A stretch of 20,530 bases of DNA from assembly GCA_020024475.1 (NCBI GenBank), contig JAHHTS010000041.1:1-20530 (forward strand), written 5' to 3'. Source of the stretch: Oscillospiraceae bacterium. GTDB lineage: Bacteria > Bacillota > Clostridia > Oscillospirales > Ruminococcaceae. This document shows positions 1 to 8,984 of the stretch, in pieces (within the stretch, counting starts at the first letter, position 1; every line of letters begins with the position of its first letter). The notes under the pieces are model-generated. The model had not been told where the DNA came from. It saw nothing but the letters and a program-made list of their open reading frames with translations, and made no database searches. The position numbers and the translations under genes are program-made.

Positions 1-171
1 GCTTATATCTTCACCATTATATTTAATAACTAATTCATCAAGATATTTAAAAACATCTTCACTTTTCTTTTCATCTATTACTTGGTGTAAGAAAATTGAA
101 CCTGTAGTTATTGATATTAATGCTAAAATTACTGTTATAAAAATCAATATATTTTTCTTTATTTTATTCAC
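1..171 (-). CDS. Membrane-anchored protein, N-terminal fragment (cut by window edge)
   Basis: Reading leftward from a GTG at 169-171 gives 57 open codons that run off the window. GGAG lies 7 bases before the GTG, which decides the start. The first residues are lysine-rich (MNKIKKN) and are followed by one hydrophobic helix at about residues 8-27. Then comes a charged, probably extracytoplasmic segment. There is no lipobox cysteine. It begins 29 bases after the virB4 stop, so it is probably the next gene of the transfer operon. In related elements that position is often held by a cell-wall hydrolase or another surface protein, but nothing visible here identifies the family. Confidence 0.6.
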   Translation of the reverse strand, partial: MNKIKKNILIFITVILALISITTGSIFLHQVIDEKKSEDVFKYLDELVIKYNGEDIS

Positions 172-192
172 TGTTTTTCTCCTTAAATAAAC

Positions 193-215
193 GAGCAAGC
201 TTATTCAGCTTGCTC
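193..215 (-). terminator. Perfect 9-bp hairpin over the virB4 stop codon
   Basis: GAGCAAGCT (193-201) and AGCTTGCTC (207-215) form a perfect 9-bp stem with a 5-base loop. The virB4 TAA (201-203) overlaps the stem edge and loop. On the minus strand the stem is followed by GTTTATTTAAGG, a weak U-tract that runs into the ribosome binding site of the next gene. It could be a leaky terminator, or an mRNA-stability or coupling element that lowers expression of the downstream gene. The structure is seen; the function is inferred. Confidence 0.45.
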
Positions 216-2540
216 TGCAAATGCACCTTCTCCTGGACGCGTTGTCATAAGGTCATAAATTTTAGTATTAGTAGGATATTTGTTTATAAATGGTACTATA
301 ACACTTCCATATCTAATAAGTCCTGAACCTGAGTCAACATTAGTTATATATCTAAGTTGTTCATTTGAAATATCAAGCAAGTCAGCAAGACGATCTCTGT
401 CTTTTGGTGACTGGTTAAGCATAATAATAAATTCAGAGTTTGAAAGCATTGATGTTGCCTGTCCTGAGTCAAGAAGTGAAGTTACATTTTGTGTAATAGC
501 AGTAGGATACGCATTTCTTTTTCTAAATTGACGCCATACAGATTCAAAAAATGCTGCACTATGTTCATCATCAAATACAACATGAAATTCATCTATAAAA
601 ACATGAGTTCTTTTGCCTTTCTTCCAATTTTGAGTAACTCTATTAAGCATTGTATCTGTAATTACAAGTAAACCTGCCCCTTTAAGTTGCTCACTAAGTT
701 CGTGTATATCAAACACAACCATTCTTTTATCCATATCAATATTGCTTTCATGTCCAAAAATATCAAGTGAGCCTTCTGTATAAAGTTCAAGTGAAAGTGC
801 AATATCGTGAGCAATATCTTCTGGTTGTTCCATAAGTCTATCTCTTAAAGTACAAAGTGTTGGCACTGTTTTATTTCGCTTTGATTCTTTGTATACATTC
901 TTTATACATCGGTCAATAATTGATTTATGTTGTGAGCTTATACTTCCTTTATCAAATTGTTCTATAAGAGAGATAATAAATTGTGTTTTGATAGCAATAG
1001 GATTTCCATCTCCATATCCTTCTGCTGTATACATAGCATTTATTTTATTTTTGCCACCAGCAGATATATTTACAATTGCTGAGTTACTCCCGAGTATCTT
1101 TGCAATAGGTATATATTCTCCTTCTGGGTCGCACACAATAATGTCATCATCAGTTGTAAGAAGCAATTGCATAATAAGTGATTTAACTGTGAATGATTTA
1201 CCTGAGCCTGGAATGCCTAGAACTATTGCTGATTGATTCATAAGCAAAGCTCTATTACACATTATAAGGTTATGTGAAACTGCATTTTCTCCAAAATAAA
1301 TACCACCTTTTTCCATAATTTCTTGCACTTTAAATGGCACAAATGTAGCTAAGCTTGATGACATAATAGTTCTTGTATCATTAATCTTTCTTATTCCTAA
1401 GGGTAATACAGTTTTCATACCATCTATCTGTCTATATCTCAACGGTACAAGCTGACAGTTAATACCCAAAGATAGTGTTTGTATATTTTTTGTATCTCTA
1501 TCGAGTTCTTCTTTTGAATTAGCAGTAATAACCATTGTAATTAAAACCTGAAGCATTCTCTCATCTTTTTTCATCATAGATTCATAAACTTCAGTGTGTT
1601 CACTTTTATTAATCAAATAATCATTTGATGCCTGAGCTGCAAAGTTATTGTTATTATACTGTCGTCTTTGCCAGTTTAAATTATCAGTATCCATAGCAAG
1701 CATTTTGTTCTGCACAAACCTTACAGCTTCTGCTGTTGGTATAGAGTATATATCCATTGATAACATCGTATTTTTACTTACAGACATTATTTTTTGCAGA
1801 TATCCATCATCAATATATGACGCATATTCTTTAAGATACATTACTCGTGCATATCTATCCCCAATCATAAAATAATCACTGTGAATTTCCATACTGTCAG
1901 GACATATGTAATCCTTAAAATTATGTCCTTTTATCATTGTATTTACAGGGTCATAATGAAAACTATTTTCTTCACCATTTCTAAAAAAATTGTGTAAAAG
2001 ATAAAGCCTTTCTTGTACACTTACCTCAATAACTTTACTATGTATTCCTTTAAGATGCACATCTAAATTTCTTGATACTGTTTTAAAAAACTCTCTTGCC
2101 TCTTTTATGTTTTTTCTTGTTACTGTGATGGTAAAGTACCTATCTTGAATAATACAGTCCTCTTTATTTACTTTTTCAATCAATAAATCGTTAAGTTCAT
2201 CAACATAAACATCTCTCGAATCATTTTGTTTTTTGAATTTGATATTTTTCTCAAAATTCTCTTTATTAAGCTTTTCATTATTAATTGTAAGTTTAACTGT
2301 CGCTTCACTATCTATACTACAAATCATTTTTATGTATTTTTCCATAATAATTTCTTTGTTGTCATCTGAAGCAGTTATAAAGTTTATATCAGAAAATCTA
2401 TACATTTTTGAATATCTGTCATTATGTTGAAATATTCCGTCATTAAATACTTTGTCAACTGAAATTAAATCCTGTACCTTATGCGGCATTCTATATTTAG
2501 TTTTTTCTTCTTGATTTCTTTTTCTTTCTGTTTTTGTCAT
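201..2540 (-). CDS. virB4: VirB4-family conjugation ATPase
   Basis: This 779-residue protein is the main energising ATPase of a Gram-positive type IV secretion system, acting at the cytoplasmic face of the mating channel. The Walker A motif GIPGSGKS lies near residue 443, and the Walker B segment FIDEF near residue 650. A 'RKRNAYPTAITQN' segment about 35 residues later matches the conserved region after Walker B in VirB4/TraE proteins. The N-terminal 400 residues are the usual non-catalytic half. The start overlaps the end of prgI by 44 bases, with GAGGT upstream, and this overlap suggests translational coupling. Length and motifs look intact, so the ATPase itself is not degraded. The order prgI-virB4 is standard in Tn1549/CTn-type elements. 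Confidence 0.95.
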   Translation of the reverse strand: MTKTERKRNQEEKTKYRMPHKVQDLISVDKVFNDGIFQHNDRYSKMYRFSDINFITASDDNKEIIMEKYIKMICSIDSEATVKLTINNEKLNKENFEKNIKFKKQNDSRDVYVDELNDLLIEKVNKEDCIIQDRYFTITVTRKNIKEAREFFKTVSRNLDVHLKGIHSKVIEVSVQERLYLLHNFFRNGEENSFHYDPVNTMIKGHNFKDYICPDSMEIHSDYFMIGDRYARVMYLKEYASYIDDGYLQKIMSVSKNTMLSMDIYSIPTAEAVRFVQNKMLAMDTDNLNWQRRQYNNNNFAAQASNDYLINKSEHTEVYESMMKKDERMLQVLITMVITANSKEELDRDTKNIQTLSLGINCQLVPLRYRQIDGMKTVLPLGIRKINDTRTIMSSSLATFVPFKVQEIMEKGGIYFGENAVSHNLIMCNRALLMNQSAIVLGIPGSGKSFTVKSLIMQLLLTTDDDIIVCDPEGEYIPIAKILGSNSAIVNISAGGKNKINAMYTAEGYGDGNPIAIKTQFIISLIEQFDKGSISSQHKSIIDRCIKNVYKESKRNKTVPTLCTLRDRLMEQPEDIAHDIALSLELYTEGSLDIFGHESNIDMDKRMVVFDIHELSEQLKGAGLLVITDTMLNRVTQNWKKGKRTHVFIDEFHVVFDDEHSAAFFESVWRQFRKRNAYPTAITQNVTSLLDSGQATSMLSNSEFIIMLNQSPKDRDRLADLLDISNEQLRYITNVDSGSGLIRYGSVIVPFINKYPTNTKIYDLMTTRPGEGAFAEQAE

Positions 2541-2883
2541 TTAACTTTCTACCTCTATTTGTTTCTTTATATTTCTCATAATACGCTGTTGTGGTTTTAC
2601 ACACTAGTGTTTTAGGCTCTAATATTTCACTTTTTAACCAAGCTATTAAAAGTTGTTCTGCATTCATACCTTGATATCTAATAAATCCCAAAGCTGCAAA
2701 TGGAGCTGCACCAAGCACACATACCCACGAAACTGTCTCGATTCCAAAATGTGGCTTAATCCAAAAATAAATTCCTATAGCTACTGCAACTGCAAGTATA
2801 GAAAAAAAGGACTGCCTTAATGACAGCCCAAAAAACATAGATTCGTGATAATCTTTTATTTCTTTGTTTATTTTTATTTCCAT
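2497..2883 (-). CDS. prgI: PrgI-family conjugation membrane protein
   Basis: This is a 128-residue protein with two hydrophobic helices (about residues 26-43 and 52-70). A soluble middle with the family-like 'RYQGMNAEQLLIAWLKSE' segment follows, then a very basic tail rich in Lys, Arg and Asn. PrgI proteins are small inner-membrane parts of Gram-positive conjugation channels, roughly equivalent to VirB3, and almost always precede virB4. The start ATG has GGAGG five bases upstream. It begins 10 bases after the TrbL-like gene stop and overlaps virB4. The family call rests on size, topology and gene order. Confidence 0.88.
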   Translation of the reverse strand: MEIKINKEIKDYHESMFFGLSLRQSFFSILAVAVAIGIYFWIKPHFGIETVSWVCVLGAAPFAALGFIRYQGMNAEQLLIAWLKSEILEPKTLVCKTTTAYYEKYKETNRGRKLNDKNRKKKKSRRKN

Positions 2884-2893
2884 AGTACCTCCG

Positions 2894-3730
2894 TTATAAT
2901 CCCATCATTTCTTTTACAACTCTGTCTGACATCTTTATAGTACCAACCAGTACAAGCATATTAAATATAAGCTCACCTATATATGACCAAATCATCGAAG
3001 CTGCCGCAGCAGATGTATCAACAACTGGCGGTGATGCAACAAACACTGAAAAAATAATACAAGATATAACTATAATTGCACCTTCAAGACATACAGATGC
3101 GTATGACTTTATAAAGCTTATCCCTACACTTTGACTAGATTGTCCTGCAAAAGATGAAAGTGGTATTGGTGCAATAGCAGTATACATAAATAGCCTAAAA
3201 AATCTTCCATATACAGATAGAATCATTACAAAAGATAAAATCCATATAAATAGCGATCCTATAAGTGTAACTGCCCATAGAGGTATTGACTCAAAGAATG
3301 AGCAATTTTCCACTGCAGTAATTATCTCTTGTGGAAGTATGGTTGGTTGCGGTACTCCATACCCAGATGAACTCATTATTGTAGATGTTATTCCTTGTAC
3401 TATATTAAGCATTGCAAGCATTAATTCCAGCCCATAACTTATTACCCCCTTAGCAAGTGCAAAACGGATAAATAATTTTAATGCTTGTTCAGGCCTTTTA
3501 ATCTCATCAAACGAACTACAAGTTTTCATAACACCAACTGTAAAGAACAAAACAAGCAAGGCATACCCTATTGCTTGTAATGCTCCATGAATATTTAGAA
3601 CCATTGACCATATTGCACCACCTTTAAACTCAGATGGACTGGTTGATATAAGTGTCCATATTTCTGCTAATCTATTGTTCCATGTATTAAGAGCATTTTG
3701 AAGATTTTGAACTATCCAACTTTCTGACAC
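2894..3730 (-). CDS. TrbL/VirB6-like channel membrane protein
   Basis: This is a polytopic membrane protein of 278 residues with about six hydrophobic segments, at roughly 45-70, 90-115, 150-175, 180-200, 210-240 and 245-265. It ends in SDRVVKEMMGL, a C-terminal signature I recognise from TrbL/VirB6-like proteins of clostridial conjugative elements. It should form part of the inner-membrane pore of the mating channel. I chose the GTG at 3728-3730 because AAAGGAGG sits at ideal spacing before it. A GTG nine bases further upstream lies within the ribosome binding site. Its neighbours are the VirB2-like gene upstream and prgI downstream, as in Tn1549-type elements. Confidence 0.85.
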   Translation of the reverse strand: MSESWIVQNLQNALNTWNNRLAEIWTLISTSPSEFKGGAIWSMVLNIHGALQAIGYALLVLFFTVGVMKTCSSFDEIKRPEQALKLFIRFALAKGVISYGLELMLAMLNIVQGITSTIMSSSGYGVPQPTILPQEIITAVENCSFFESIPLWAVTLIGSLFIWILSFVMILSVYGRFFRLFMYTAIAPIPLSSFAGQSSQSVGISFIKSYASVCLEGAIIVISCIIFSVFVASPPVVDTSAAAASMIWSYIGELIFNMLVLVGTIKMSDRVVKEMMGL

Positions 3731-3761
3731 TAAAATCACCTCCTTTAATGGTGTCAGAATA

Positions 3762-4097
3762 TCAGCCGGTAATTATTGTAAGGATTTCTTTTGCAAAAGT
3801 AATAATAATACCTCCTGCTACAGTAAGAAAACCATTAGCTCTTTGTGACGGATCGTGAGATTTAAGTGAAAGCCCTACTTGCATAATACCAAAGCCTAAT
3901 AAAATCATACCAATTGCTCTTATAAGTCCAAAAATAAATTCACTTAAATTATTTACAACTGTAAGCGGATCATTTGTTGCATAAGTAGGAATAGATATAC
4001 ATAGAATAACCGCAAAAGTTGTTGCAATACTAAAATATCTTTTATAAGTTTTCTGTTGTTTTTCTACTGTAAGATTATTATTTTTTAAATTCTTCAT
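3762..4097 (-). CDS. Maff2/VirB2-like small membrane protein
   Basis: This 111-residue protein has a basic N-terminus, a hydrophobic segment at about 25-40 that ends in a signal-peptidase-like ITYAT/SIPTYA region, then two hydrophobic helices (about 53-75 and 86-108) separated by a short polar loop, SLKSHDPSQRANG. The layout matches VirB2/TrbC pilin-like proteins and the Maff2 family found between virD4 and the TrbL-like gene in clostridial ICEs. It probably forms a channel or surface subunit. GGAGG lies 11 bases before the ATG and overlaps the end of virD4, so the two genes are tightly coupled. Whether the N-terminal segment is cleaved cannot be seen. Confidence 0.82.
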   Translation of the reverse strand: MKNLKNNNLTVEKQQKTYKRYFSIATTFAVILCISIPTYATNDPLTVVNNLSEFIFGLIRAIGMILLGFGIMQVGLSLKSHDPSQRANGFLTVAGGIIITFAKEILTIITG

Positions 4098-4099
4098 TT

Positions 4100-5902
4100 T
4101 TAATTTTCCTCCAAATTCACAAGTTTTTCTTCTATTTCTTCATCTGTAAGAAATACATAATTTAATTTTTCTGTTTCTTTTTCATTTTTATTTTTCTTTT
4201 TATCTACATATTTAACTGATGCTATACTGTACTTATCTTCACCATATATAAATGGCTCTGCTCCTCCGTCTGTGGAGAGTGAAATATTTGGATGCTTCAA
4301 AATATCATATTTCAAATCACAAACAGGTTTTTCACCTCGTATAAAAAGTAGTGCATATTTGTTATCAATCATTCTTACTTCATCAGCAGTCATAAGTTCT
4401 CTTCCTGATGTCTGCCAGTTTGTTGTATATGAACCGTTTCTTCCTTTTGTTTGTCCGTATGTATTTGTATCTATTGTTTCTTTTCCTAAAAGCTTTGAAA
4501 CATATTCATGTGTAGACTGTTCATTGCCACCAAGATACAAAAATTCATCACAGTTACCAACTATGGATTCCCACTGTTTTTCAAACAATGCTTTTAGCTG
4601 TGCTAGATTTTGCAAGATTATCGACACAGATATTTCTCTGCTTCTCATCGTTGCAAGTAGTTTTTCAAAATCGTCTGGTAAAGCAACATTGGCAAATTCG
4701 TCCATAACAAAATGTACATGAACCGGAAGTCTACCTTTATGAACATTATCAGCCTGATCATATAACACTTGAAACAGTTGAGTATACAACATACCAATAA
4801 TAAAATTAAAACTGCTGTCATTATCTGGAATTACTCCAAAGACAGCAGTTTTCTTTTCTCCTATTGAACGAAGGTCCATTTCATCTGTATTTGTAAGGCC
4901 TATAACTGAATCAAGATTAAATTTCTCAAGATGAGATATAAGTGTAATAATTATAGATTTTAATGTTTTACCTGCCCCTTGTTTAAAATCTCTATAGTTT
5001 TTTACCGCAGGATGAGATGAATCTTTTCTTTCAAGTCGCATAAACAATTCATCAAGTGGTGATTGATAAGATGCATCATCTTCCATAACATCAGAAGCTC
5101 TTATCAATTCCATTACCATTTCAAAATTTTGTTCTTCTTTTGGTGCTTCAAAATACAATAGCTCTATAATTGCCCTCAAAAGAAGCATTGCGGTGTTATC
5201 CCAAAACGGATCATTACTTTGACTATTTTTAGGGGTAGTGTTTTTGAATATATTAGTAACTAATCTTTGAATATCATTGTCGTCTCTAATATATTCAAAT
5301 GGATTATAGCAAAAACTTTTCTCCATATGAATTAAATCTAGTATCTTTATTTCATATCCAAGCTCTTTCAATAAGTTCCCTATATCTCTTAATAATTCAC
5401 CTTTCGGGTCAAGTATAACAAAACTAACATTCCCATTCATAATATTTGGTTTTGCATAAAATCTAGTTTTACCAGCACCAGAGCCACCTATTACCATAAC
5501 ATTTAGGTTTCTCCTGTGTTTTCTTCCGTCAAGTCCGATACATACATTCTGTGTAAGTATCTTATTTTCTTGTTTTGGTAAAGACATATATTTTTGGCAC
5601 ACCTTATTTGAATTACCCCATTTAGCAGAACCGTGTTCCTCTCGTCTACGATAATTCTTTTCATCTGATAAATACACTCCTAAGATAATTACATATCCAA
5701 TAACAAATATAATTATAGTTTTAAAAGTATTTTCGCATAGAGTTATTTTAAATGGATTATTTAATGCCTGCGGTAATTTAATAATTAGATCATCTAAACC
5801 ACCTCCTATCACCGGTGCTGTTATAAGTGCAAACCATATTGTCAAAATAAACCCACTTATATACAAAAATATATTTTCTGTAGAGTATTTATTATCTCTC
5901 AT
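4100..5902 (-). CDS. virD4: VirD4-family type IV coupling protein
   Basis: This 600-residue ATPase should bring the relaxase-DNA complex to the conjugation channel. Two N-terminal membrane helices (about residues 13-33 and 58-78) anchor it. Walker A, GGSGAGKT, lies near residue 140, and Walker B, FVMDEFAN, near residue 400. The family-typical segments 'FVILDPKGE' and 'LQNLAQLK' are also present. It overlaps the preceding 60-residue gene by 11 bases and has no strong ribosome binding site of its own, which implies translational coupling. Length and motifs are complete. The partner relaxase, MobC and PcfB are encoded just upstream, as expected for a self-contained transfer system. Confidence 0.95.
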   Translation of the reverse strand: MRDNKYSTENIFLYISGFILTIWFALITAPVIGGGLDDLIIKLPQALNNPFKITLCENTFKTIIIFVIGYVIILGVYLSDEKNYRRREEHGSAKWGNSNKVCQKYMSLPKQENKILTQNVCIGLDGRKHRRNLNVMVIGGSGAGKTRFYAKPNIMNGNVSFVILDPKGELLRDIGNLLKELGYEIKILDLIHMEKSFCYNPFEYIRDDNDIQRLVTNIFKNTTPKNSQSNDPFWDNTAMLLLRAIIELLYFEAPKEEQNFEMVMELIRASDVMEDDASYQSPLDELFMRLERKDSSHPAVKNYRDFKQGAGKTLKSIIITLISHLEKFNLDSVIGLTNTDEMDLRSIGEKKTAVFGVIPDNDSSFNFIIGMLYTQLFQVLYDQADNVHKGRLPVHVHFVMDEFANVALPDDFEKLLATMRSREISVSIILQNLAQLKALFEKQWESIVGNCDEFLYLGGNEQSTHEYVSKLLGKETIDTNTYGQTKGRNGSYTTNWQTSGRELMTADEVRMIDNKYALLFIRGEKPVCDLKYDILKHPNISLSTDGGAEPFIYGEDKYSIASVKYVDKKKNKNEKETEKLNYVFLTDEEIEEKLVNLEEN

Positions 5903-6074
5903 CTTTGCACCATTTTTTCATAGCTCTTTGTGCGTTTATTGTTTTATTAATAAGAGTGTTAACATCTTCTATTGGCTTATCATTTTCAATAAGATTATTG
6001 CGAAACTCCATTAAACCTTTAAGCATTAGTCTTTGCTCAAAATCATCAACAACAATAGCTCTTTTTTCTTCCAT
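5892..6074 (-). CDS. Small conserved-position ICE protein, function unknown
   Basis: This is a 60-residue, charged, soluble protein, probably all helical, with no membrane segment or cysteine cluster. AGGTG lies about 8 bases before the ATG. It sits in a gap-free operon: 11 bases after the ArdC-like gene and overlapping virD4 by 11 bases. Small proteins with a similar 'leader - LxxLxxxRNxL - short tail' composition occupy the same slot before virD4 in related clostridial elements, but I cannot name a family. A role close to the coupling protein is only suggested by position. Confidence 0.7.
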   Translation of the reverse strand: MEEKRAIVVDDFEQRLMLKGLMEFRNNLIENDKPIEDVNTLINKTINAQRAMKKWCKDER

Positions 6075-6085
6075 TATAATAACAC

Positions 6086-6934
6086 CTACCTCTCATTTGT
6101 TTTTTGTCTATCAAATACTTTTTGCATATCATTTGTAATTGCATTTACTATTTCGCGAACTGTATTAAGTTCTTTTCTAACTTCTTTTGTTTCCATTCCT
6201 TTAAATATATTAGTCATATTTTCAAAACAAAATGATGATGTATCTACACCATATTTATTGCACAATGTGTATGATGTACTATATGCAATAATTGAATTGA
6301 TATTTTGATTTTGTTTATGATCATCAAAATACGCATAAGTCAGTTCTTGCGTCAAAGCTCTAAATATATCCTTATTATTTATATTTTCGCTTACATATAT
6401 TGTGTTATCTTCAACAACATATTTTGCCTTAATATCGTTATCTGAGTCTTTTGAAACTTCAAATTTACAGGGAGCATTTCCAATAAGTGATTTAATCAAG
6501 AATCGATTATCGTATTTAATATCTCCTTTATTTTTACTGTCTATTGTTGTCTGTGAAACATCAAAAACTTTCTTTACTTTATAACTAACACCAGTACTTC
6601 CGTCATCTTTTATAAATTCTTTACCTGGCTCAATAAGTACAATTCCTTTTTCTCCTTTATTGATAAATGCACTTTTTTCTCTAATAGTTTTTGATGTCAA
6701 AAGTTTTGTTGCTTCTGGTTTTTGAGAAGTAATAAGCAGAATATTACCTGTGGAATATTTTTCGAACTTACTTAATACATCAAGAAACCGTTTGTAATAA
6801 TCCCCCCCTTTCTTTATGTTTTCAAGAGTATCTTCAATAAGTCTAAAAGCATACTCTTTCTCTGCTTTTTTCACTTCTAACCATTCTTTTTTGTCAAAAT
6901 CTTCTGATTTTAAAACACTATCAAAATCATTCAT
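6086..6934 (-). CDS. ArdC-like N-terminal domain (LtrC-type) protein
   Basis: This 282-residue protein has an N-terminal region (about residues 20-130) that matches the ArdC/DUF1738 single-stranded DNA-binding domain: 'FEKYSTGNILLI', 'INKGEKGI' and 'KKVFDVSQT' are its recognisable blocks. The C-terminal part resembles the metallopeptidase-like half of LtrC/ArdC proteins. However, the HExxH motif expected there reads QELTY (about residue 200), so zinc-dependent catalysis is unlikely. Family members on mobile elements coat or protect incoming DNA, or counter restriction. Here it lies three bases after the PcfB gene, with GGGAG upstream of its ATG. Function is inferred from the family. Confidence 0.75.
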   Translation of the reverse strand: MNDFDSVLKSEDFDKKEWLEVKKAEKEYAFRLIEDTLENIKKGGDYYKRFLDVLSKFEKYSTGNILLITSQKPEATKLLTSKTIREKSAFINKGEKGIVLIEPGKEFIKDDGSTGVSYKVKKVFDVSQTTIDSKNKGDIKYDNRFLIKSLIGNAPCKFEVSKDSDNDIKAKYVVEDNTIYVSENINNKDIFRALTQELTYAYFDDHKQNQNINSIIAYSTSYTLCNKYGVDTSSFCFENMTNIFKGMETKEVRKELNTVREIVNAITNDMQKVFDRQKTNER

Positions 6935-6937
6935 AAA

Positions 6938-7609
6938 CTATCTCCCTTTTTCTTTTACTTTGTTTTGTATAGGAATTTTAATATTTTTCTGTCTGCTTTC
7001 TTTTATGGTATTAAGTTCCTGTAGAATACTTTGTCTTTTAAATACGAAATCTTTGCCATCTTTTTTGTTCTCTGAGATATGCTCGGACTGATTTAATTTC
7101 TCTGTCCGAGCTGTCTGCGATTTTTGTGTTGTCTCTCCTTGTTTTTCTTCATTAAAAATGCTATCAAGGAAGCTTTCATTATCGTCTTTCTCTTTGCCTT
7201 TATCTTTATCAATCTCATTTTTAACACTTGCAATATCTGTATTGGCCAAGTCAAATCTTTCAAATATTCTATTTATCTTTGCTGCATCTTCTGCTCTAAC
7301 CATAATTTCTGTTAAGCCATCATTTGCGTCTTTATCTTTAAGTACACAATATAAAACACCGTATTTTTTTGCCTCTATGCAAAATCTTTTCAAATCACTA
7401 TCTTTAACAGCAAATATTTTTAGCTCTTTACCACTTTTTAGCATATTATTAAGTCTAGTTTTACCTTTAGTTTTAGTTTGGTCTTGCATAACAGCATATA
7501 TTATTTTTGCAATATTTATAGCTCCAGTACCTGTAATTTTTGCTGCAATTTCAACTCCATTAAGACTCATTCTAACGACTTGCTCTGCTGCATCTGAACC
7601 TGTATTCAT
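6938..7609 (-). CDS. PcfB-like (DUF3801) relaxase accessory protein
   Basis: This 223-residue soluble protein begins with the DUF3801-type block 'GVEIAAKITGTGAINIAKII' (about residues 19-38). It continues with a KxRLxxMLKSGKELK segment and a 'EAKKYGVLYCVLKD' strand-helix region. The last 85 residues are charged and low in complexity and may be disordered. In pCF10, PcfB helps the relaxase dock with the coupling protein. The start lies inside the end of the relaxase gene (38-base overlap), with AGGAG upstream, so the two products are likely made in step. Length is somewhat longer than the domain alone because of the tail. Confidence 0.82.
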   Translation of the reverse strand: MNTGSDAAEQVVRMSLNGVEIAAKITGTGAINIAKIIYAVMQDQTKTKGKTRLNNMLKSGKELKIFAVKDSDLKRFCIEAKKYGVLYCVLKDKDANDGLTEIMVRAEDAAKINRIFERFDLANTDIASVKNEIDKDKGKEKDDNESFLDSIFNEEKQGETTQKSQTARTEKLNQSEHISENKKDGKDFVFKRQSILQELNTIKESRQKNIKIPIQNKVKEKGR

Positions 7610-8984
7610 TTTCTTTATTCTCCTGTCTTTCTTTTAACTTTTCATATTCAAACTGCTGTAAATTTTCTTTTATCTGTGTAGACCTTTTATAAATATCTTC
7701 ACAGTAAAAATTCTCCCTTTTTAAAACCTTAAGCTCATTTGATATATTATCTATTTGTGTTTTTATCATTTTTAATTCATTGATATCACCACCCGTACTT
7801 AATTTTTCTAAATTGCTATATAATTTTCTTCTTTGACTAGTCAATTTTTTTATTTTTGTTAATAACGCTTTTTTACAATCATTTAAATGACCAATATTTA
7901 TAATTTTATTTTTAGCCATAAATCTTATTTCTGCATCATATTTAGCAAGTTTTAAAACATCTTCACGCAATAAAAAAGACACCCTTTTTACAGATGTCGG
8001 ATATTTCTGTATTCTTTTTAATTCATAATTGTATCGCATAAATAATACGTATATTCCTTTTGGATATTTTGTGTTTTTAAAACTACCATTATATTTTGCT
8101 TTTTGTATAGTTACTGGATTATATAGATTTAAAAAAGGGTTTTGTTTTTTCATATTTTCATAAACTCTGTCTAATATTGTGTCTAACTCATATTCTTCTC
8201 CCAACTTATGAAATCTAAAATATCCTTTTGCCCCTTGTGGTTTAAGTGATGGATATTTTAATCTTTCTCCTTTTTCACTTCTGGTTTTAAATTCATAACC
8301 CATTTCTTTCATAAGATTGACAAAACCTTGTTCTGTAACAGAAGCCTTTATTGCTCTATCAATATCGCTTCTTATCATATCTCTTTTGGTATAAACACCA
8401 TTTTTTTCAGCTCTCCACTCTCCATAGCTTTTTGATTTTCTTGATTTGTTTTCAATAATAGACAACCCATATTCAAGACATAACCTATCAGATTCTTCAC
8501 GCATTTTTTTATAATCAGCATAAGAGTTATGAAATTTATGTCCATCAATATCAGAAACTGAATTTATTATAAAATGATTATGGAAATGGTTTGTATTAAT
8601 ATGTGTTGCTACAACCACTTCAAATTTATCACCCCATAAATTCTGCGCTAGTTTAACTCCTATTTCGTGTGCTGTTTCTGCTGTTACTTCATTTTCTTTA
8701 AATGACTGATACCCGTGATAGCAAACTCTACCGTTTGTCTTTCCATAAAGTTTTTTGGTTCTCATAAATTTATTTAGTGCAGTTTCTTCACGACAATTTA
8801 TACAAGATACATATTTTCTTTCTTCTGTCTTAATATCGTTTACTGCATATTCCAAAACACTATTAACTGCGTGTAATGATGCCATATCTTCATAATATTT
8901 TTCTGTGGTTTTTTCAGGATTTTTTACATAATCTATTGCTTTTTTTAGATTATTTTTAACAGGCCATATTGAAGTTGTTGCCAT
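7572..8984 (-). CDS. MOBP-type relaxase
   Basis: This 470-residue DNA-nicking enzyme of the PF03432 relaxase family should cut one strand at oriT and stay covalently bound to its 5' end. Motif I holds the likely catalytic tyrosine Y19 in 'AIDYVKNPEKT'. The metal-binding histidine motif is HINTNHFHNHF, with H128, H133, H135 and H137. A helical, coiled-coil-prone region covers about residues 360-465 and replaces any helicase or primase domain. The ATG overlaps the mobC stop as TAATG. Tyrosine and histidines are intact, so nicking activity is plausible. The nearby palindromes upstream of mobC are the likely substrate. Confidence 0.93.
   Translation of the reverse strand: MATTSIWPVKNNLKKAIDYVKNPEKTTEKYYEDMASLHAVNSVLEYAVNDIKTEERKYVSCINCREETALNKFMRTKKLYGKTNGRVCYHGYQSFKENEVTAETAHEIGVKLAQNLWGDKFEVVVATHINTNHFHNHFIINSVSDIDGHKFHNSYADYKKMREESDRLCLEYGLSIIENKSRKSKSYGEWRAEKNGVYTKRDMIRSDIDRAIKASVTEQGFVNLMKEMGYEFKTRSEKGERLKYPSLKPQGAKGYFRFHKLGEEYELDTILDRVYENMKKQNPFLNLYNPVTIQKAKYNGSFKNTKYPKGIYVLFMRYNYELKRIQKYPTSVKRVSFLLREDVLKLAKYDAEIRFMAKNKIINIGHLNDCKKALLTKIKKLTSQRRKLYSNLEKLSTGGDINELKMIKTQIDNISNELKVLKRENFYCEDIYKRSTQIKENLQQFEYEKLKERQENKENEYRFRCSRASR

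Noticed and set aside
4272..4721. Plus-strand open frame inside virD4
   Set aside because: It is antisense to a gene with clear Walker motifs, has no ribosome binding site and shows no recognisable domain; the same applies to other plus-strand frames within 1-9300.
7158..7637. Plus-strand hydrophobic frame of 159 codons
   Set aside because: It is the complement of the PcfB and relaxase genes. Its Leu/Ser/Phe-rich make-up is what antisense of charged AT-rich coding sequence gives.
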